A stretch of 58,849 bases of DNA from Celerinatantimonas diazotrophica (GCF_004339545.1 NZ_SMGD01000005.1:1-58849), one strand, 5' to 3'; shown: positions 19,130 to 29,106, numbered from the stretch's first letter. The notes: a model not told the origin generated them from the letters alone. A program made the numbers and translations.

Positions 19130-21124
19130 TTAAGTCAAGTTACGAACAATGGTTTCATCGAACGTCTTTTCGAAAATCACTTCATCTTCATGCAGTGCCT
19201 GCCAGGTGGCCTGAATATAAAAATTATGTTGATCACAGCTCATATGATAGTGGCTTTTGAGCGCTGTCCACCAACCATCTCGGCCCATCGCTAGATCAAA
19301 GTTCAGTGTTGACGTGGCACTAAGTGGATCATCCGGATGAATACGTTGTAGCTGATTCATCTTAAAGTCGATAATGCTATCGCAAGAGTTAAAATATTGA
19401 CGGCCAAAGTCATCCCGCGTGTCAAGGCTAACGATACCCGTTTTATAATCGTGATGAACAATGCGCTGACTATCGCTCGCCCGTAGTGTTTGGCCAGCAA
19501 AATCGACAGGCGTGTCATAAGCCGCGGGTTCAAACTCCGTGATCAGCTCATTTCGATAAGGCACATCAATATGGCTATTTTTTGTATCAATGCTGATGTT
19601 GGGACGATCAATCGAGGGCCAAACCAAAGGCCAATAGGCACTTGAAATGCTAATTCGTAACCGATGACCTGCTGGAAGTTTATAAGCAATATGGTTAACT
19701 GGCACAACGACCTGATATTGCTCGCCAGGTATCATCTCTTTAGCAAATTCATGACTATTCCGATGTGTCAGATTTAATAATCCGAGACTGATACGGGTGA
19801 CCTGGCCATCTGGGTGAACATCACAGACTCGCACAGCGAGCTGCCCGGTTGGCTTATCACTTTGAATACTAAGATGAGCCTTCACTTGTCCAGCAATTGC
19901 GAAGTCTTCAGTCAATGGCGAAGTATCAAAGCACAATGAACCAGCATCATCGGCTCTTTGATCGCTTGGTTGTTCCATATCTAAACGGATACCAACACAC
20001 AAACGGCCACCATTTAAGCCAACCGTTTGCGGCGATCTTACACTGAGCGCAAGTTCATCGGTTGGAGTGTCATTAAGCAGGGCTTTATCACCTAGGTAAA
20101 AACGGCGATGTTGCGTGCGTTTTGAAGGCCAACTAGGCTCACTAATCCACTGCCCCGGACGCGATTCATAATCACTTTTGGGAACCACACTATCTTGCAT
20201 GTAGTAAGTCAACATAGGCTCATCCATGATGCCGGTATCGATATCTTTAAGCCAATAATCCCACCAGCGAACCGATTCACTCACATAATCAATTTTAGGG
20301 TTTGGATAAGCAATATTCGGATATTTATGGGCCCACGGTCCCACCAGACCTTTACGTGGCGTCGCCAGATTCTCAAGCAGACTAAATACTGTATTTCGAT
20401 AATTATCGGCCCAGCCACTGATTGCATAGACTGGAATTTTGATATCTGAATAATCTTCACAGACAGAAGCATGTTTCCAATAATCAGAGCGCGTTTGCTC
20501 GCTTAGCCAAGGTTTGGCTAAAAAAGGCATATTTTCTAAGCGTTCAAGCCACTGTTTTTTCCACCGCTCACCAACTAATTTAGCATCTGGTGCACGTCCT
20601 TGCGCATATGCCCAAAAAAATGCCGCCCAATCTAAGTTATCGTTGAGCAAACATCCACCCATATAGTGAATATCGTCACGAAAGCGATCATCCGTTGAAC
20701 ATTGGGTAATAATTGCTTTAAGCGCAGGTGGATTCAATGCTGCAATTTGTAATGAGTTAAACCCACCCCATGAGATCCCAACCATGCCTACACGACCATT
20801 ACACCAGCTCTGTTGACTCAGCCATGCAATCACATCAACACCATCTCGCAATTCTTGAGCCGTATATTCATCGCTTAAATAACCGTCAGATTCACCGCAG
20901 CCACGCAGGTCAACGCGGATACAAGCGTATCCCCGCTCAGCAGTTTGCATCATGGTTATTTCATCACGCACGATCGTGCCGTCATTTTTACGATAAGGCA
21001 GAAACTCTAAGATAGCAGGAACAGGATTTTCGAGCGCATCTTCGGGAAGCCAGGCTCGATAGGCCAAGCGAGTACCATCCGGTAGTGGTAACCACTGATG
21101 ATGGATATGATTAACTTTATGCAT
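19130..21124 (-). CDS. CocE/NonD-family alpha/beta hydrolase (S15-like)
   Basis: 664 residues. The N-terminal alpha/beta-hydrolase domain has the Y-R-K-N-D motif near residue 44 and the nucleophile elbow G-I-S-W-G-G with S118. The C-terminal half is the beta-rich jelly-roll domain of the CocE/X-Pro dipeptidyl peptidase C-terminal type (GHRLRISISS). Known relatives are cocaine esterase, glutaryl-7-ACA acylase and X-Pro dipeptidyl peptidase. With no signal peptide it should act in the cytoplasm. The ATG follows AAGGAAA. It is the first gene of a two-gene unit with the BCCT carrier and divergent from a LysR regulator, which suggests an imported ester or amide as substrate. Confidence 0.87.
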   Translation of the reverse strand: MHKVNHIHHQWLPLPDGTRLAYRAWLPEDALENPVPAILEFLPYRKNDGTIVRDEITMMQTAERGYACIRVDLRGCGESDGYLSDEYTAQELRDGVDVIAWLSQQSWCNGRVGMVGISWGGFNSLQIAALNPPALKAIITQCSTDDRFRDDIHYMGGCLLNDNLDWAAFFWAYAQGRAPDAKLVGERWKKQWLERLENMPFLAKPWLSEQTRSDYWKHASVCEDYSDIKIPVYAISGWADNYRNTVFSLLENLATPRKGLVGPWAHKYPNIAYPNPKIDYVSESVRWWDYWLKDIDTGIMDEPMLTYYMQDSVVPKSDYESRPGQWISEPSWPSKRTQHRRFYLGDKALLNDTPTDELALSVRSPQTVGLNGGRLCVGIRLDMEQPSDQRADDAGSLCFDTSPLTEDFAIAGQVKAHLSIQSDKPTGQLAVRVCDVHPDGQVTRISLGLLNLTHRNSHEFAKEMIPGEQYQVVVPVNHIAYKLPAGHRLRISISSAYWPLVWPSIDRPNISIDTKNSHIDVPYRNELITEFEPAAYDTPVDFAGQTLRASDSQRIVHHDYKTGIVSLDTRDDFGRQYFNSCDSIIDFKMNQLQRIHPDDPLSATSTLNFDLAMGRDGWWTALKSHYHMSCDQHNFYIQATWQALHEDEVIFEKTFDETIVRNLT

Positions 21125-21178
21125 AATTTCCTTGCTGAATAAAATACGGTTTTTCCATACTAAAGAGCAGAGTTTGTT

Positions 21179-21200
21179 AGTAAAACGTTATTTTGTTACT
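21179..21200. promoter_or_regulatory. Candidate LysR operator in the cocE-lysR spacer
   Basis: The 113-base divergent spacer contains AGTAA-N12-TTACT, a dyad of the T-N11-A type bound by LysR regulators. Its location upstream of both genes fits autoregulation and activation of the CocE-BCCT unit. This is inference from position and symmetry only. Confidence 0.4.
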
Positions 21201-21237
21201 CTCAAATGAACTAAAAGTTAAAGATAAACAGAAGAAC

Positions 21238-22170
21238 ATGGCCATCCATCACAAAACCATTCCGTCATTAAGTGCTCTGATGATTTTTGAAGCGTCGGCG
21301 CGTTTAGGAAGTTTTACTGGTGCAGCCAAGGAGTTATGCGTAACTCCAACGGCTATCAGCAAACAAATTCGCCAGTTAGAATATTTTTTAAACACCAAAT
21401 TATTTATTCGGCGCAAACAAGGACTGAATTTGACCTACAAAGGTGAGATATACCTGCGATCAGTCATGCAGGCACTCGATACGTTAACGGATGCTTCGCA
21501 AATTATGGATGATAGTGACCACCCTTTGCCGCTCAATGTCGAGATAGGAGCCTGTTTTTCCCATTATTGGCTGATTCCCAGACTGGATAGCTTTCGCGAA
21601 AAATATCCAAATATAACGCTAAACATCACGATTAATAATGAACGCGATATCGGTGACAACATTAATTACGATGTGGCTTTTTATTATGCTTCTTTAACTT
21701 CTCAGCAACGCGGCAGCTATCTGTTGTTTAATGAGCGAATTCTACCCGTTTGCAGCCCTTCATTTTTAGCTAAATATCCCGATTGCCAAAACCTTAGCAA
21801 AATCTGGCAACAACCACTTTTAATGTTACGCGATGAACCAATATTTTGGGAAAATTGGCAAACTTGGGCAGAACGCATAGGCTTTGGCTATGAAACACCA
21901 AGTAATGCGCTTTATATGGAAGACCAAATCGCGATTACGCAAGCCGCACTTAGTGGCGCTGGCGTTGCATTAGTGTGGGACTGGCATGTTCAGGATTTTC
22001 TTAAAAATGGCGAGCTTGTCGCACTGCGAGAACCTATAGAATGTCATCGCAATGCATTTTTCTTAAGTTGTGCTAATAATAATTCAGAGCGAAATGCGCG
22101 CCGTTTTATTCGTTGGGTGATTCGCCAAGTGAATGTTTTGCCCCCGCCTCGTGACCAATCACGCCACTAA
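21238..22170 (+). CDS. LysR-family transcriptional regulator, GcvA-like
   Basis: 310 residues from the ATG at 21238 (MAIHHKTIPSLSALMIFEAS), preceded by AGAAGA. The in-frame upstream start at 21193 is unlikely. The N-terminal winged helix is textbook (GSFTGAAKELCVTPTAISKQ), followed by a periplasmic-binding-like effector domain (I-P-R-L-D-x-F). The PSLSALMIFEASARLGSF start is typical of the GcvA/AmpR branch. Divergent position points to control of the CocE-BCCT operon. The inducer is unknown. Confidence 0.9.
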   Translation: MAIHHKTIPSLSALMIFEASARLGSFTGAAKELCVTPTAISKQIRQLEYFLNTKLFIRRKQGLNLTYKGEIYLRSVMQALDTLTDASQIMDDSDHPLPLNVEIGACFSHYWLIPRLDSFREKYPNITLNITINNERDIGDNINYDVAFYYASLTSQQRGSYLLFNERILPVCSPSFLAKYPDCQNLSKIWQQPLLMLRDEPIFWENWQTWAERIGFGYETPSNALYMEDQIAITQAALSGAGVALVWDWHVQDFLKNGELVALREPIECHRNAFFLSCANNNSERNARRFIRWVIRQVNVLPPPRDQSRH

Positions 22171-22599
22171 GAAGACAGATTTATCACATTACCCCACCTT
22201 GGCGATGAAGATGACTGGTTCAAGAGCTCTCTGTTTGCCTCTCCCTAAATGGAGAGCCGAACAAAGCAGTCGCTTTTGCACTAGCAAAAAATTCTCTGAA
22301 ATAGATAATATTATATTCTGATTGATCGCTCGCAAGTTAGGCCCGGAGCAGCAAATAGCTGCAATGAACTTTCCATTAATCCCCCAATAAAAGTCTTCAC
22401 CTAATTTTTTTATTCGTTTAATATGAATTGGAAAAGTAACATTAAACCTGCAGACTTCGACGTATTAGCATGGCATTGAAGGTTGATTTTGTCATCAGAG
22501 TTATCACTTAAAAAACTCACCCCATGCGGCAGTTCGAAACAATATGCAACTTCATCGGATGCCCTAGAAAGTTCAACTCAGCTTTGAGGAATTAAATAG
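22171..22599. other. Gene-free spacer with a small hairpin
   Basis: About 430 bases between the LysR and MBL-fold genes. CTCTCC-CTAAAT-GGAGAG (22239-22256) is a short stem that may end the lysR message, but no T-run follows. Nothing else is recognisable. Confidence 0.4.
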
Positions 22600-23730
22600 A
22601 TGATCTGGTTTATTGTAGCTCTGGTAGTCATCATCACCATAGTGGTCAGTTTGGTTATCATCCTCTCTCGGGCACCTTATAAAAGTGCCAACTATCATCC
22701 TTTGTCACCCAATACACTCAGAGCCAATTATCGTGACAAACAATTTCATAATGATCATATGCCGCAACATCAAAGTGCGACCAATGAATCAAGTATTCTA
22801 TTTCGGTTTCTCTTTCAACGCATCCACGGTGCCCGTCCAAATAAACCCATTGCAACAGATAAAACAAACTTATTGACGCTCGATCCGCAAACTGACTTAG
22901 CCGTATGGCTAGGCCACTCCAGTAGTTTCATACAGTTAGATGGGATGCGCTTTTTAATTGACCCCGTTTTCAGTAACAACGCTTCGCCAATACCTGCAAC
23001 CAATCGAGCGTTTGCTGGAAGTAATATTTACGTAGCCACAGATATGCCAGCTATTGATTATCTTCTGATAACTCACGATCACTGGGATCACCTTGATTAT
23101 CCAAGCATTGTTGCACTTAAAGAAAAAGTGCACCACGTGATTGTTCCGTTAGGTGTTGGTGGTTACTTTCGGCAATGGGGATATCCCGACGACATGATCA
23201 CCGAATGCGACTGGAATCAGCACACCTTCGCTGGCAAAGTGACCGTTGTGACACTGCCCGCACAACATTTTTCAGGTCGACTATTCCATAAAAACCGCAC
23301 ACTTTGGGCAAGCTATGCTCTATTAGGTGAGCATAAACGAATTTTCCTCAGCGGTGACTCAGGCTACAGCAGTCATTTTGCAGCGATTGCAGAGCAATAT
23401 GGCCCATTTGATTTAACCTTTATCGAATGTGGTCAATACGATACAGCATGGCCTCACGTACACATGACACCGGAACAGAGTGCCCAAGCCGCAGCCGATC
23501 TTAAATCAAAATTGGTAATTACTCAGCACCATAGTAAATTCAAGTTAGCATTTCATCGTTGGCAAGAGCCGATTGAGAGGTTCATCAAGGCTAAAACACC
23601 TTATGATTATCAGCTAACTTGTCCAATGATTGGCCAATGTGTGACATTTAATGATCCTCCATGTCACCACCATTGGTGGCAGAATCAACACGAATATTCT
23701 CTTACTCAGACCATTACAGCAAAAAAATAA
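22600..23730 (+). CDS. Membrane-anchored MBL-fold hydrolase, NAPE-PLD/UlaG-like
   Basis: 376 residues. Residues 3-24 form one N-terminal transmembrane anchor. The metallo-beta-lactamase fold has H159-D-H161-W-D163-H164 and later metal ligands in the S-G-D-S-G-Y and Q-H-H-S-K segments. The overall pattern (WLGHSSSF, then F-S-N-N-A-S-P) is that of the beta-lactamase-fold phospholipase D-like/UlaG group. The substrate is unknown, perhaps a lipid phosphodiester or lactone. The ATG follows GAGGAA. It is a single gene. Confidence 0.85.
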   Translation: MIWFIVALVVIITIVVSLVIILSRAPYKSANYHPLSPNTLRANYRDKQFHNDHMPQHQSATNESSILFRFLFQRIHGARPNKPIATDKTNLLTLDPQTDLAVWLGHSSSFIQLDGMRFLIDPVFSNNASPIPATNRAFAGSNIYVATDMPAIDYLLITHDHWDHLDYPSIVALKEKVHHVIVPLGVGGYFRQWGYPDDMITECDWNQHTFAGKVTVVTLPAQHFSGRLFHKNRTLWASYALLGEHKRIFLSGDSGYSSHFAAIAEQYGPFDLTFIECGQYDTAWPHVHMTPEQSAQAAADLKSKLVITQHHSKFKLAFHRWQEPIERFIKAKTPYDYQLTCPMIGQCVTFNDPPCHHHWWQNQHEYSLTQTITAKK

Positions 23731-23738
23731 TCGCAAAA

Positions 23739-23760
23739 GTTTCCCTTTTTAGAGGGAAAC
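23739..23760. terminator. Hairpin after the MBL-fold gene
   Basis: GTTTCCC and GGGAAAC flank an 8-base loop directly after the stop codon. There is no T-run on the plus strand, so termination strength is uncertain. Confidence 0.5.
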
Positions 23761-24082
23761 AAAATTAAGGCAACCATTTTAAGTTGGTAGGATATAAAAA
23801 ATTCATACCAAGTAAACCCAAGTATTTGTAATACAGCTCGTCGGTGAAAATCGCCGTCAATCTCAAACGAGCGTTGAAATTGAGTTTTGATTGTAAATTG
23901 CGTACAAGGAGAAATCTTTTATTATTAGCTAACGCCTTGATCATTAGCGCCAGCTGGTTTTTGACTGACCAGAGATCCGACAAATCGCCACAGCAAAACA
24001 ATTGCGCAATTTCATTCTATATGTAACGAAGCGTTTACCGTTAAGATAGTGATTCTGTTGTGGGTCATTTGATAGGTGAATC
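23761..24082. other. Gene-free spacer upstream of the AraC gene
   Basis: About 320 AT-rich bases presumably carrying the AraC promoter. I see no convincing operator or small gene. Confidence 0.4.
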
Positions 24083-24913
24083 ATGCGTACAAACGAACAA
24101 TTCAGATTTATCCAGAATCCGAATTTAAGCGGCATTACTGCCCTGTCGGCCCAGATGAAGAATTTCGCGTATAACAAACACGCTCATGAAGAATATTGTC
24201 TAGGGTTGACTCTTAATGGTCGTCAGGATTTCTTTTGCGCTGGCAGTTTCTATAAAAGTCAGGCGGGAAATATCATTTTATTCAATCCCGAAGAGATCCA
24301 TGATGGCCACGCTGGCAATGATTCCCTATTAAAATATCAAATGCTCTACATCGAGCCGCAAAAGATGCAGACGATGATTAAAACGTTAGGTGCCATTCAT
24401 CCAAATCAACTGCGCTTTGCCGACACGCTCTATAACGATGCAAAATTAAGAGCACAGTTATATCAGATGTTTTCGCTGGTACAAGGCCATCACACTCAGA
24501 GCATTGAATATGATGCCGTGCTTTATACCATTGTGGAACGATTGTTGGAGCTTAAAGGATTTGCATGCAACAAACAGCGCGTTATAAAACATGCAGATAC
24601 CCTGCTCCTGCGCGCCAAAACGTTTATTCATGCTCACTTAAATGAGTCATTAACTATTGAACAGATCAGCAACGAAGCTAATCTGTCACAATTTCATTTT
24701 ATCCGATTATTCAAACAATCATTTGGCCTCACGCCTCACCAATACATTATTAATTGTCGCATCAACTTGGCCAAAGAACAGCTTCAAAAAGGTCAGGATA
24801 TTACCCAGTGTGCGCAGCTAGCTGGATTTTCTGACAGCTCACATCTTTGTCGAAAATTCAAACAATCATATGGCATCACGCCATCTCAATACCAACGACA
24901 ATTTAGAATTTAA
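24083..24913 (+). CDS. AraC-family regulator with cupin sensor domain
   Basis: 276 residues. The N-terminal cupin-like domain has the usual H-A-H-E-E-Y and F-N-P-E-E-I-H-D-G motifs. The C-terminal pair of helix-turn-helix motifs is clear (L-T-I-E-Q-I-S-N-E-A-N-L-S-Q-F-H, then Q-L-A-G-F-S-D-S-S-H-L-C-R-K-F-K). Its stop is four bases before a LysE-type exporter gene, so the two are translationally coupled and the regulator probably senses an amino acid or analogue exported by its partner. The length is usual for the group. Confidence 0.9.
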   Translation: MRTNEQFRFIQNPNLSGITALSAQMKNFAYNKHAHEEYCLGLTLNGRQDFFCAGSFYKSQAGNIILFNPEEIHDGHAGNDSLLKYQMLYIEPQKMQTMIKTLGAIHPNQLRFADTLYNDAKLRAQLYQMFSLVQGHHTQSIEYDAVLYTIVERLLELKGFACNKQRVIKHADTLLLRAKTFIHAHLNESLTIEQISNEANLSQFHFIRLFKQSFGLTPHQYIINCRINLAKEQLQKGQDITQCAQLAGFSDSSHLCRKFKQSYGITPSQYQRQFRI

Positions 24914-24917
24914 CCTC

Positions 24918-25511
24918 ATGATTGCAATTATCTTATTCTGCTTAGTGGTGATGTATACGCCAGGTCCCGTAAACCTATTAGGTTTAAACAGTGGAATACA
25001 GCGCCAAATTACTCAGTCAATGGGTTTTTATCTAGGAATTGGCGTCGCACTAGCGATTCTATTTACGCTGATTGGCTATGTAGGTGCAACATTTATAACA
25101 CCTAATTTACTGCGTTATCTGGCTATCTTTGGAGGCCTATTTGTCGGTTATATGGGCTATCATCTGATGCGCGCCCAAGGGCACAAGCAAAGTGAATTAT
25201 CGGGAAAACATTTGTCATTTAAAGACGGGCTATTGATTCAGTTATTAAACCCTAAGAGTGCGATGGTTGTTCTGCCTGTTGCCACCGTGCAATTTCCAAC
25301 AGCTCATATTGAAGGGGTCAACATTGTGATTTGGTCAGTTTTGTTGGGCTTGCTGGCTGTCGGTGCACCATTGTCTTATGCTCTAGTCGGCAGACAAATT
25401 GGCTTACTAATGAATCAGCAAATGTTTTTAAAACGCTCAAATCAAGTGATGGGGATGATACTGCTAGCCCTTGCTATTTCGATGCTTTATCAAGGATTTT
25501 TCCATTATTAA
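24918..25511 (+). CDS. LysE/RhtB-family amino-acid exporter
   Basis: A 197-residue inner-membrane protein with about six helices. The opening MIAIILFCLVVMYTPGPVN contains the T-P-G-P motif of LysE exporters, followed by G-L-N-S-G and L-N-P-K-S-A near residue 115. I take the ATG at 24918, immediately after the AraC stop. An earlier in-frame ATG at 24870 lies within the AraC gene and gives a polar, unlikely N-terminus. Such carriers export basic or neutral amino acids; the substrate is not clear. Confidence 0.88.
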   Translation: MIAIILFCLVVMYTPGPVNLLGLNSGIQRQITQSMGFYLGIGVALAILFTLIGYVGATFITPNLLRYLAIFGGLFVGYMGYHLMRAQGHKQSELSGKHLSFKDGLLIQLLNPKSAMVVLPVATVQFPTAHIEGVNIVIWSVLLGLLAVGAPLSYALVGRQIGLLMNQQMFLKRSNQVMGMILLALAISMLYQGFFHY

Positions 25512-25533
25512 AAAAGCCCACTCAAGAGTGGGC
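25508..25533 (-). terminator. Terminator of the peptide-transport operon
   Basis: GCCCACTC-AA-GAGTGGGC is a perfect stem. Reading on the minus strand it is followed by TTTTTT, placing it as the terminator of the M14 peptidase gene. It overlaps the stop of the convergent LysE gene. Confidence 0.85.
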
Positions 25534-25540
25534 GTAAAAA

Positions 25541-27283
25541 TCAGGTTTGATTTACAATATCCAAATGAGCAAAGGCCGCCCGAATGAATTCGAATTGAGT
25601 CTGATGACCCAGTCTAAAATCAGCACCGATACTGGTTTCATCAGGGTATTCGGTGACTAACTCAAACTCGACATGCAAATTTTCTCGTTCACTAACATCA
25701 CAGGCAAAACCGTTAATTAACTCAAATGGCAATGTGCCAGCATGGGCACGATAACACTTCAGTTGTCGCTGATTATAACTCACCAACGCCTCAAATTGAC
25801 TTAAATCTTGGGTAATCGCTTCTAAAAAAGCTCTCGCAGCATCTGCTTTACCAGGTTGATGGCGCATAATCAGGAAAAACCCCTTCGGAATCGCCCACAA
25901 TTCAAATCCGCGCGGGCTATAACCGCTAAATGGTCGGGTCCATTCATGGCTAGGATAACCATGCAGATTCAAATGTAGTTTTGCCCCAGTAGCGGCTACG
26001 ATTTTATTACGCAACGCTTTTTCAAAGTTTTGCTCATCACTTTGACTTTGAATATCATTACCCAAAGCGGTATAACGCGCCGCATGTAACATATGAAGCG
26101 GATTATCGCGGCGCAATTGATGATATAAATTGGCGCCTTCAGGGTTATGCATCGGTATACAGCCTAACGCGACCGGATATTCCTTACGCAGAATAGGCAA
26201 TGCACGCAAGAGCGCACATGTTCCGGTTGTTTCATTGGCATGCTGTGCGCCAGTAATGACCACTCCCGGATGCGTTCCTTCAAATAAACTAGCTGGAACA
26301 TTTAATCCTCTGCGGCTCATGCCATCCAATGACTGCCCTTCTAAATCTTGGGTCAGTTGAGTCAATGTTGCAGTAATTTTATTCGGGGTCAGAGGCTCAC
26401 TCACTTGTGCAAGGGCATCGGCAGAGAGTGCTTTTTCAGCTGGAAACTCAATGGCTTGATAGGGTTCCAACGTCACTTGCAACTGCCATGGTCCATCGTG
26501 ATAACAAACTTCAGGAACAATTTGCCCCGGTTGCAACTCTCTTGAGTCTGCCTCTCGTCCACTATAGACATTAAAAAACTCAATTAACGAAAAGTAGATA
26601 TCTTCATGCAGTGCTTCGATAAAGCTAATATGCTCTTCGCCCCATTTGAGTTTGAGATCAGCAAATGGCACATCAACATGAACCTTAAGCCGATCAAAAT
26701 AAGGCTCTTGCTCCGGCCATGTCCACGACTGCAAATGGCCAATTAACTGCTCAAACAATCTATGAACATCGCATTTGAGTGCAAACTGCTCCTGCTCAGA
26801 AAACTGAATCCAACCACAAGGGCTAAAAATATATTCATTGGTATGATCTTGTTGGAACTTATTCGGCGCGAACACCCGCTCGACTTGTACATCGCCATTG
26901 CGGCTGAAAAACATCACCTCATAAAAGTTATCCGCGGTCGTTTTGGAGCGAAACTCAATCTGATATTTTTCAAGCAACCCAGCCAGTGGAAAAGCCTCCA
27001 ACAAAAACCGTTTACTTTTTCTATCGCTCGGATGTGCCGGATATGTGATCCGAATCCGTTCAATTGAATCATCAAGTGGCGCATCTTCAAGAAAATAATG
27101 AACCAGTGGCTTATAAGCACTATAAATCCGTGCCTCAATACCTTTCTGCTTTAATTGATATTCGACCCGACGGCGGGTAACTTGATCCGCAAACACCCAC
27201 GCCTTAAACGGTCTGGTCTGCTCCGCCAGCCATTCGATAGTTGCTCTGAATTGCCTTTGTAAAATAACCTCTGGCAGCGCCAT
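25541..27283 (-). CDS. M14-family zinc carboxypeptidase-like protein
   Basis: 580 residues. The last 250 form an M14 peptidase domain: H348-A-N-E351 in G-A-Q-H-A-N-E-T-T-G supplies two zinc ligands, H441 in L-N-L-H-G the third, with PEGANLYHQLRR in between. The N-terminal 330 residues are a large extension without a motif I know; they may recognise substrate. No signal peptide, so it should be cytoplasmic. It is the last of five same-strand genes after a Dpp/Gsi-type ABC transporter (46-base gap), suggesting cleavage of an imported peptide or conjugate. Confidence 0.83.
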   Translation of the reverse strand: MALPEVILQRQFRATIEWLAEQTRPFKAWVFADQVTRRRVEYQLKQKGIEARIYSAYKPLVHYFLEDAPLDDSIERIRITYPAHPSDRKSKRFLLEAFPLAGLLEKYQIEFRSKTTADNFYEVMFFSRNGDVQVERVFAPNKFQQDHTNEYIFSPCGWIQFSEQEQFALKCDVHRLFEQLIGHLQSWTWPEQEPYFDRLKVHVDVPFADLKLKWGEEHISFIEALHEDIYFSLIEFFNVYSGREADSRELQPGQIVPEVCYHDGPWQLQVTLEPYQAIEFPAEKALSADALAQVSEPLTPNKITATLTQLTQDLEGQSLDGMSRRGLNVPASLFEGTHPGVVITGAQHANETTGTCALLRALPILRKEYPVALGCIPMHNPEGANLYHQLRRDNPLHMLHAARYTALGNDIQSQSDEQNFEKALRNKIVAATGAKLHLNLHGYPSHEWTRPFSGYSPRGFELWAIPKGFFLIMRHQPGKADAARAFLEAITQDLSQFEALVSYNQRQLKCYRAHAGTLPFELINGFACDVSERENLHVEFELVTEYPDETSIGADFRLGHQTQFEFIRAAFAHLDIVNQT

Positions 27284-27329
27284 ACCTTCTCCTTCTCGTA
27301 TTTCCTGAAAATCGGCGTGAACTTAATGA

Positions 27330-28193
27330 TTAATGAAAATTCGGATCTAATCGGTCACGTAGCCAATCTCCCAATAAATTCATCCCCAAAACCGTTAACA
27401 TAATAGCCAACCCAGGGAACACACACACCCACCATGCAGTTTGCATATAAGTGCGACCATCTGCCAACATGCCGCCCCAACTGGCCACACTAGGGTCAAC
27501 ACCGAGCCCCAAGAAACTCAAGCTACTGGCCAGCAGAATATTATTACCTATATTGAGCATGGTCAGTATTAACACCGGGCCGAAGCAGTTGGGTAAAATA
27601 TGCCGGATAATAATTAAATGAGTCGGAATTGCACTCGCACGCGCGGCTTGGACAAATTCTCTCTCTCTTAACGATAGAACACTACCACGGATCACACGAG
27701 CATACTGCACCCACTGAGCCATAATCATAAACAAAATCAGAAAACCAATACTGGAACCTACAATGGCGGTAAATGTGATTGCCAACAAGATAAATGGCAA
27801 AGCCAACTGAACATCGGCAAAGCGCATCAGAAACATGTCCCAAAAACCACGATAAAATCCGGCAATTAACCCAATAATTGCACCGAGGACTAATGATCCA
27901 GCAACTGAAGTAAAACCAATTAACAATGAGACCTGACCTCCGACGATCACCCTAGCGAGGATATCTCGGCCCAGTGGATCGGTCCCCAAAATATGGGTTA
28001 CAGAGCTAAACGGCGCCTGTAAACGATGCATTAAATCAATCTGGCTACCACCATTAGGGTATAACCATGGTGAAATAAGCACCACTACCAACATCACGGA
28101 GGTTAATAACGCTCCCACGGTCAATTCAAAACTGCGGTACCAACGCTTAGGTTTAAGCACTTTTATGGCTTGAGCACTTTCACTAGTTGTCAT
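27330..28193 (-). CDS. Peptide ABC transporter permease, DppC/GsiD-like
   Basis: About 287 residues from the ATG at 28193, preceded by AAGGAT. Five to six helices; the N-terminal domain typical of OppC/DppC (HILGTDPLGRDIL-A-R) and the EAA loop (R-E-F-V-Q-A-A-R-A-S) that contacts the ATPase are visible. It overlaps the DppB-like gene by about 11 bases, indicating coupled translation. It works with the DppB-like subunit as the membrane pore. Confidence 0.93.
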   Translation of the reverse strand: MTTSESAQAIKVLKPKRWYRSFELTVGALLTSVMLVVVLISPWLYPNGGSQIDLMHRLQAPFSSVTHILGTDPLGRDILARVIVGGQVSLLIGFTSVAGSLVLGAIIGLIAGFYRGFWDMFLMRFADVQLALPFILLAITFTAIVGSSIGFLILFMIMAQWVQYARVIRGSVLSLREREFVQAARASAIPTHLIIIRHILPNCFGPVLILTMLNIGNNILLASSLSFLGLGVDPSVASWGGMLADGRTYMQTAWWVCVFPGLAIMLTVLGMNLLGDWLRDRLDPNFH

Positions 28194-29106
28194 GACGGAT
28201 CCTTGGGTCGATAAGTCCATACAACAGGTCAACAGCGAGGTTCACCCCAATCACTAACAATGCCAATACTGTAACCGCGCCCTGTAATACGGCATAGTCA
28301 CGGTTACTAATTGCATTAAATGCTAATGAGCCCATCCCAGGCCAACTAAAGACCTGTTCAATGACAACAATCCCACCCACTAAACTACCGAACTGGAGTC
28401 CTAAATAGGTCACTAACGGAATTGCGGCATTACGTAATGCATGCTTAAACAAAACCTGCCATTCACTTAAACCTTTTCCACGAGCGACTAAAATATACTG
28501 GCTGTTAAGCGTCTCAAGCATGGTAGTACGAACCAATCGCACATTAATAGCCGAGAGGATGATCGCCATCGTCAAACTTGGCAAAATCAGCCCTACACCA
28601 CTATCCGCACCACTGGGTGGTAACCACCCCAAGGTAATGGAAAAAAATAGGACTAGTAGTAGCGCCAACCAAAAGTTCGGAAACGACAGTCCAATCAGCG
28701 AGATCACTCGAATAATCTGATCAAGTTTGCCGCCGCGATAAATTGCCGCAAGCATCCCCATGGGCAAAGCAATCACAATGGACAACACCAAAGAACTGAC
28801 CGCTAACTCTAGTGTTGCAGGCAATGCCTGAGCAATCATATGCCCCACGGATCGGTGTCCAACAAAGCTAAAGCCAAACTGACCATGCAATAGTCCTAAT
28901 ATAAATTGACCGTACTGCACCCAGAATGGCTGATTAAGCCCTAAAGCTTGCCGGATATTCTCTAGATCCTGCGGTGAAAGATTTCCGGCGCCGGCTAACA
29001 TAACAGCCGGATCGCCAGAAAGGCGAATTGCCCAAGCAACTAATAAGGTCACCACAAACACAACAAACAGCGCCTGAATCAACCTTTTAGTAATATAAAA
29101 CAGCAT
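28183..29106 (-). CDS. Peptide ABC transporter permease, DppB/GsiC-like
   Basis: 307 residues with six helices. The N-terminus (R-L-I-Q-A-L-F-V-V-F-V-V-T-L) and the P-A-T-L-E-L-A, Y-I-L-V-A-R-G-K-G-L-S EAA loop and W-P-G-M-G motifs are those of OppB/DppB subunits. It pairs with the downstream DppC-like subunit. The gap from the binding-protein gene is 17 bases. Confidence 0.93.
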   Translation of the reverse strand: MLFYITKRLIQALFVVFVVTLLVAWAIRLSGDPAVMLAGAGNLSPQDLENIRQALGLNQPFWVQYGQFILGLLHGQFGFSFVGHRSVGHMIAQALPATLELAVSSLVLSIVIALPMGMLAAIYRGGKLDQIIRVISLIGLSFPNFWLALLLVLFFSITLGWLPPSGADSGVGLILPSLTMAIILSAINVRLVRTTMLETLNSQYILVARGKGLSEWQVLFKHALRNAAIPLVTYLGLQFGSLVGGIVVIEQVFSWPGMGSLAFNAISNRDYAVLQGAVTVLALLVIGVNLAVDLLYGLIDPRIRHDN

